DNA of 64,000 nucleotides from an uncultured Veillonella sp. (GTDB taxonomy: Bacteria; Bacillota; Negativicutes; Veillonellales; Veillonellaceae): the NCBI GenBank assembly GCA_902478055.1, contig CABSJL010000001.1, positions 79,449 through 143,448 on the forward strand, written 5' to 3'. Within the stretch, counting starts at the first letter, position 1. The number at the start of each line of letters is the position of its first letter. Of the stretch, positions 61,077 through 64,000 are shown piece after piece. The position numbers and the translations under genes were made by a program. The notes under the pieces are model-generated. The model made no database searches. It was not told the origin of the DNA and was given only the letters and a program-made list of their open reading frames with translations.

Positions 61077-61086
61077 GGAGGTATAT

Positions 61087-61884
61087 ATGATTCGAGTAAT
61101 GGTAAATGGCGCTGGCGGTAAAATGGGCCGCGAAGTAGTCAAAGCAGTACATAATGATCCTGAATTAACATTAGTAGGTGGTATCGATCCTACTAAGGCA
61201 GGTCAAGATGTAGGCTCCGTAGCGGGCATCGAACAATTAGGTATTACAATGAATGCCTCCATCGATGAGGTACTTGATACAAATAAACCTGATGTTATTG
61301 TAGATTTTACAAATCCTGCTGTCATCTATGAAAATGCTGAAAAGATGTTATCCGCAGGCATTCATGTAGTTATTGGTACTACTGGTTTAACAGCGGAACA
61401 ACGCGACGAATTAGATGCTATTGGTCGTAAGAATAATGCCAATTGCCTTGTAGCACCTAATTTCTCTCTTGGTGCAGTTATGATGATGAAGGTTTCTGCT
61501 GAATTGGCTCCATATTTCCCTAATGTAGAAATTATTGAGCTTCATCATAACCATAAATATGATGCTCCATCCGGTACATCTATTTTAACAGCTAAATTAA
61601 TTAACGAAGCTAAACAAGCTGCGAATGCAACTGCAGCAGAAGATTTAACTCGTGAAAGTTTACCAGGTGCTCGTGGCGCTAAGGTTGATGACGTAACCAT
61701 TCACAGCGTTCGTTTACCTGGTTACGTAGCTCACCAAGAAGTACTATTTGGTGGCTATGATGAAACATTAACAATTCGTCACGATAGTTTAAGCCGTCTT
61801 TCCTTTATGCCAGGCGTAGTATTAGCATGTAAAAAAATTAGTACTAAAGCTGGTCTAACATACGGCTTAGAGCATTATTTATAA
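61087..61884 (+). CDS. dapB: 4-hydroxy-tetrahydrodipicolinate reductase
   Basis: Second committed step of lysine/diaminopimelate synthesis, NAD(P)H dependent. 265 aa. Dinucleotide site GAGGKMGREV (7-16), IGTTGLTAEQ, and the substrate motif ELHHNHKYDAPSGTS (~151-165). ATG 61087 follows GGAGG at 61077-61081; the in-frame ATG at 61057 lies inside the terminator hairpin and is rejected. First gene of the lysine-riboswitch operon. Confidence 0.98.
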   Translation: MIRVMVNGAGGKMGREVVKAVHNDPELTLVGGIDPTKAGQDVGSVAGIEQLGITMNASIDEVLDTNKPDVIVDFTNPAVIYENAEKMLSAGIHVVIGTTGLTAEQRDELDAIGRKNNANCLVAPNFSLGAVMMMKVSAELAPYFPNVEIIELHHNHKYDAPSGTSILTAKLINEAKQAANATAAEDLTRESLPGARGAKVDDVTIHSVRLPGYVAHQEVLFGGYDETLTIRHDSLSRLSFMPGVVLACKKISTKAGLTYGLEHYL

Positions 61885-61907
61885 TATAAGAGCAAGGAGA
61901 TATAGTA

Positions 61908-62939
61908 ATGAAAAAACCTAATGTTGCAATTCTTGGTGCTACTGGTGCAGTAGGTGCTGAATTTATTACACTTATTGAAGAGCGTAATTTCCCATATGAA
62001 AATCTAAAGTTGTTAGCATCTGCTCGTTCTGCAGGTACTGAACTTACCGTTAATGGTAAAACATATGTAGTAGAGGAAGCTAAACCTGAATCTTTTGAAA
62101 ATATTGATATCGCTCTATTTGCAGGTGGTTCTATTTCTAAAACATTAGCACCAGAAGCAGCTAAAAGAGGCGCTATCGTTATTGATAACTCTAGTGCATT
62201 CCGTATGGATCCTGAAGTACCTCTCGTAGTACCAGAAGTAAATCCGGAGGATATTCTAAAACATAAAGGTATCATTGCTAATCCTAACTGCTCCACTATT
62301 ATTATGAGCTTAGGTTTGAAACCACTTCATGATCTTTCTCCAATTAAACGCATTGTAGTAAGTACATATCAAGCAGTATCTGGTGCAGGTAAAGAAGGTA
62401 TTGAAGAACTTGAAAATCAAGTAAAACAATATACAGCCGGCGAAGAAATGACTGCAAACTTATTACCAACAGGTTCTGCACCTAAACATTATCCTGTAGC
62501 ATTTAACCTTTTACCACAAATTGATGTGTTCTTGGACAATGATTACACAAAAGAAGAAATGAAAATGGTTCATGAAACACAAAAAATTCTTCACGACGAC
62601 ACAATTCAAGTTGTACCAACTACTGTACGTGTTCCAGTGTATCGTTCCCACTCTGAATCTGTTTTAGTAGAAACAGCAGAACCAGTTTCTGTAGAAGCTT
62701 TCAAAGCAGCATGTGAGAAATTCCCTGGTTTACAAGTAAAAGATAATCCTGCAGAACAAATTTACCCAATGCCATTATATACATCTAATCAAAACGACTG
62801 TGAAATCGGCCGTATTCGTAAAGACTTATATAACGACAAAGGTATGAATTTCTGGATTGTAGGGGACCAAATTCGTAAAGGTGCAGCACTTAATGCGTTG
62901 CAAATTGCTGAGTACTTGGTAGAAAAACAAGCATTTTAA
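61908..62939 (+). CDS. asd: Aspartate-semialdehyde dehydrogenase
   Basis: Makes aspartate semialdehyde, the branch point of lysine/DAP and threonine/methionine. 343 aa. NADP site ILGATGAVGAEFI; catalytic Cys in IANPNCSTIIM (~C128); second signature in the VSTYQAVSGAGKEG segment, and a catalytic-type histidine in PVYRSHSESV. SD AAGGAG at 61893-61898. It feeds dapA/dapB here and hom in the other operon. Confidence 0.97.
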   Translation: MKKPNVAILGATGAVGAEFITLIEERNFPYENLKLLASARSAGTELTVNGKTYVVEEAKPESFENIDIALFAGGSISKTLAPEAAKRGAIVIDNSSAFRMDPEVPLVVPEVNPEDILKHKGIIANPNCSTIIMSLGLKPLHDLSPIKRIVVSTYQAVSGAGKEGIEELENQVKQYTAGEEMTANLLPTGSAPKHYPVAFNLLPQIDVFLDNDYTKEEMKMVHETQKILHDDTIQVVPTTVRVPVYRSHSESVLVETAEPVSVEAFKAACEKFPGLQVKDNPAEQIYPMPLYTSNQNDCEIGRIRKDLYNDKGMNFWIVGDQIRKGAALNALQIAEYLVEKQAF

Positions 62940-62960
62940 TCTATCAAGGGGAGGACAGAT

Positions 62961-63848
62961 ATGAAAACCTTTGGTCGAGTATTAACGGCTATGATTACAT
63001 CATTTAATAATGATGGATCCTTAAACATAGAAAATAGTGTAGCTATCGCTAATCATTTGTTAGATAATGGCTCTGATGGCCTCGTTGTATGTGGTACAAC
63101 AGGGGAAAATCCATCCATGTCTAAAGAGGATAAATTAGCATTATTTACAGCTATTGCTAAAGAATGTGGTCATAAAGGTTCTATTATTGCTAACGTTGGT
63201 TCAAATGACACAAAATCTTCTGTAGAATTTGTGAAAGAAGTTTCTAAAATTGATGGAATCGATGGTTTATTGGTTGTAGTACCTTACTACAATAAGCCAA
63301 ATCAACAAGGCCAATACTTACACTTTAAAGCTATTGCAGAGGCTACTACGCTTCCAATCATGGTATATAATGTACCAAGCCGTGTTGGAACAGGAATTTT
63401 TCCTACAACATTAGCACAATTACATAGTGAATATCCACATGTATGTGCTATTAAGGAAGCTAGTGGCAATCTTATGATTGCATCTGAAATCAAACGCTTA
63501 ATGCCAGGAGAAGACTTTATGGTATACAGTGGGGATGATGGACTTACATTACCAATGTTATCAGTAGGTGCTTGTGGTGTAGTATCCGTAGTGTCTCATG
63601 TGGCTGGCAAAGATATGAATACTATGATTCAAGCTTATGAATCAGGTCATAATCACGAAGCACTTCGTATTCATCAAAGCTTAGCAGATATCATTAAAGC
63701 GATGTTTATCACTACAAACCCAATTCCTGTTAAATATGCAGCTCGTAAAATTGGTTTACCTGCGGGTGTATTTAATTTACCGATGTGTGATCCTAGTGCT
63801 GAAGAAGCAGCATATATTGATAAAGCTTTAGCTGAATATGTAAAATAA
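62961..63848 (+). CDS. dapA: 4-hydroxy-tetrahydrodipicolinate synthase
   Basis: Condenses aspartate semialdehyde with pyruvate. 295 aa TIM barrel. VCGTTGENPSMS (pyruvate/substrate loop), VVPYYNKPNQQG (active-site Tyr), and the Schiff-base lysine in CAIKEASGN (~K165). SD GGGGAGG at 62948-62954. Last gene before a strong terminator. Confidence 0.98.
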   Translation: MKTFGRVLTAMITSFNNDGSLNIENSVAIANHLLDNGSDGLVVCGTTGENPSMSKEDKLALFTAIAKECGHKGSIIANVGSNDTKSSVEFVKEVSKIDGIDGLLVVVPYYNKPNQQGQYLHFKAIAEATTLPIMVYNVPSRVGTGIFPTTLAQLHSEYPHVCAIKEASGNLMIASEIKRLMPGEDFMVYSGDDGLTLPMLSVGACGVVSVVSHVAGKDMNTMIQAYESGHNHEALRIHQSLADIIKAMFITTNPIPVKYAARKIGLPAGVFNLPMCDPSAEEAAYIDKALAEYVK

Positions 63849-63862
63849 AATATAGAGATACT

Positions 63863-63900
63863 AAAAACAGTAGCTATCATATGTAGCTACTGTTTTTTTA
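63863..63900 (+). terminator. Intrinsic terminator of the dapB-asd-dapA operon
   Basis: AAAAACAGTAGCTA (63863-63876), 7-nt loop, TAGCTACTGTTTTT (63884-63897), with further T after it. All 14 pairs match. Confidence 0.95.
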
Positions 63901-64000
63901 TCTGTATAAGAGAGTTAATACTAAAACATCATGTAGAAATAAAGCGGGTTATAGGACAAAACGTGTTGGTTTTATAGGCGATGGAGTCAGTAAATTACTG

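Noticed and set aside
63901..64000. Open frame reading KRVGFIGDGVSKLL at the window's end
   Set aside because: No start codon or SD is visible and the window ends; it could be the beginning of another gene or a leader RNA, and cannot be decided here.
1..64000. CRISPR arrays, tRNA or rRNA genes, insertion sequences, prophage, or toxin-antitoxin pairs
   Set aside because: I looked for repeated spacers, transposase motifs and cloverleaf sequences by eye and found none; a computed search could still reveal a weak example.

Overview
The window is a compact, AT-rich, low-GC chromosomal segment made almost entirely of core housekeeping genes on the + strand. Only three genes run the other way: a psiE-like gene, tpx and a small unknown gene. 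The gene orders are those of Firmicutes: lepA-hemW-hrcA-grpE-dnaK-dnaJ-prmA-rsmE-mtaB, efp-asp23-nusB, and xseA-xseB-ispA-tlyA-nadK-argR-recN. Together with the codon usage, TGn-TATAAT promoters, a CIRCE operator and an L-box, this points to a Negativicute. A Veillonella species is my best inference; it is not proven from the sequence. No phage, insertion sequence, CRISPR array, rRNA or tRNA gene was seen.

Layout. 0-13 kb: tail of ispG, proS, a PHP-domain phosphoesterase, a P-loop/Asp23 fusion, then a tightly overlapping mismatch-repair and tRNA-modification run (miaB, mutS, mutL, an RsmJ-like methyltransferase, miaA, a methionine gamma-lyase-like enzyme). 12.7-26.3 kb: mnmA behind a hairpin-rich leader, lepA, hemW, an orphan siroheme/4Fe-4S domain protein, the CIRCE-controlled heat-shock operon, prmA, rsmE, mtaB, hinT and rpsU. 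26.4-34.8 kb: yqeY-like gene, glutamine synthetase behind an attenuator-like leader, psiE and tpx on the minus strand, a heterodimeric ABC exporter, and a TrmH-type methyltransferase. 34.8-40.8 kb: a ChbG/HpnK-like deacetylase with a flippase-like membrane protein, an ACT-domain protein with hom and thrB, htpX, ndk. 40.9-48.6 kb: a cobalamin late-pathway island (PduO-type adenosyltransferase, cobU, cobQ, cbiB, cobS, pduX, cobD, cobC), interrupted by one unknown minus-strand gene. 48.6-60.8 kb: an RsuA-type pseudouridine synthase, an Xaa-Pro peptidase, efp, two Asp23 paralogues, nusB, a TsaD paralogue, xseAB, ispA, a YuiD-like PAP2 protein, tlyA, nadK, a YtqB/MnmM-like methyltransferase, argR, recN. 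60.8-64 kb: a lysine riboswitch controlling dapB-asd-dapA.

How the genes work together. PduX and CobD make the aminopropanol-phosphate arm that CbiB attaches to cobyric acid from CobQ. CobU and CobS then build the nucleotide loop, CobC removes the phosphate, and the PduO-type enzyme supplies the adenosyl group. asd, hom, thrB, dapA and dapB split aspartate carbon between threonine and lysine/cell wall, and the lysine branch is under riboswitch control. hrcA-grpE-dnaK-dnaJ is a self-regulated chaperone operon.

No clear new multi-gene system is visible. The most unusual signals lie in non-coding or regulatory DNA: a ~108-nt element that folds as a three-way junction upstream of hrcA (17727-17834); a perfect hairpin wedged between the Shine-Dalgarno and start codon of lepA; a chain of small hairpins in the mnmA leader; and several genes (glnA, the deacetylase, the first Asp23 gene, dapB) whose Shine-Dalgarno directly abuts an intrinsic terminator, the layout of the genuine lysine riboswitch in this window. 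The most unusual coding feature is the P-loop/Asp23 fusion.
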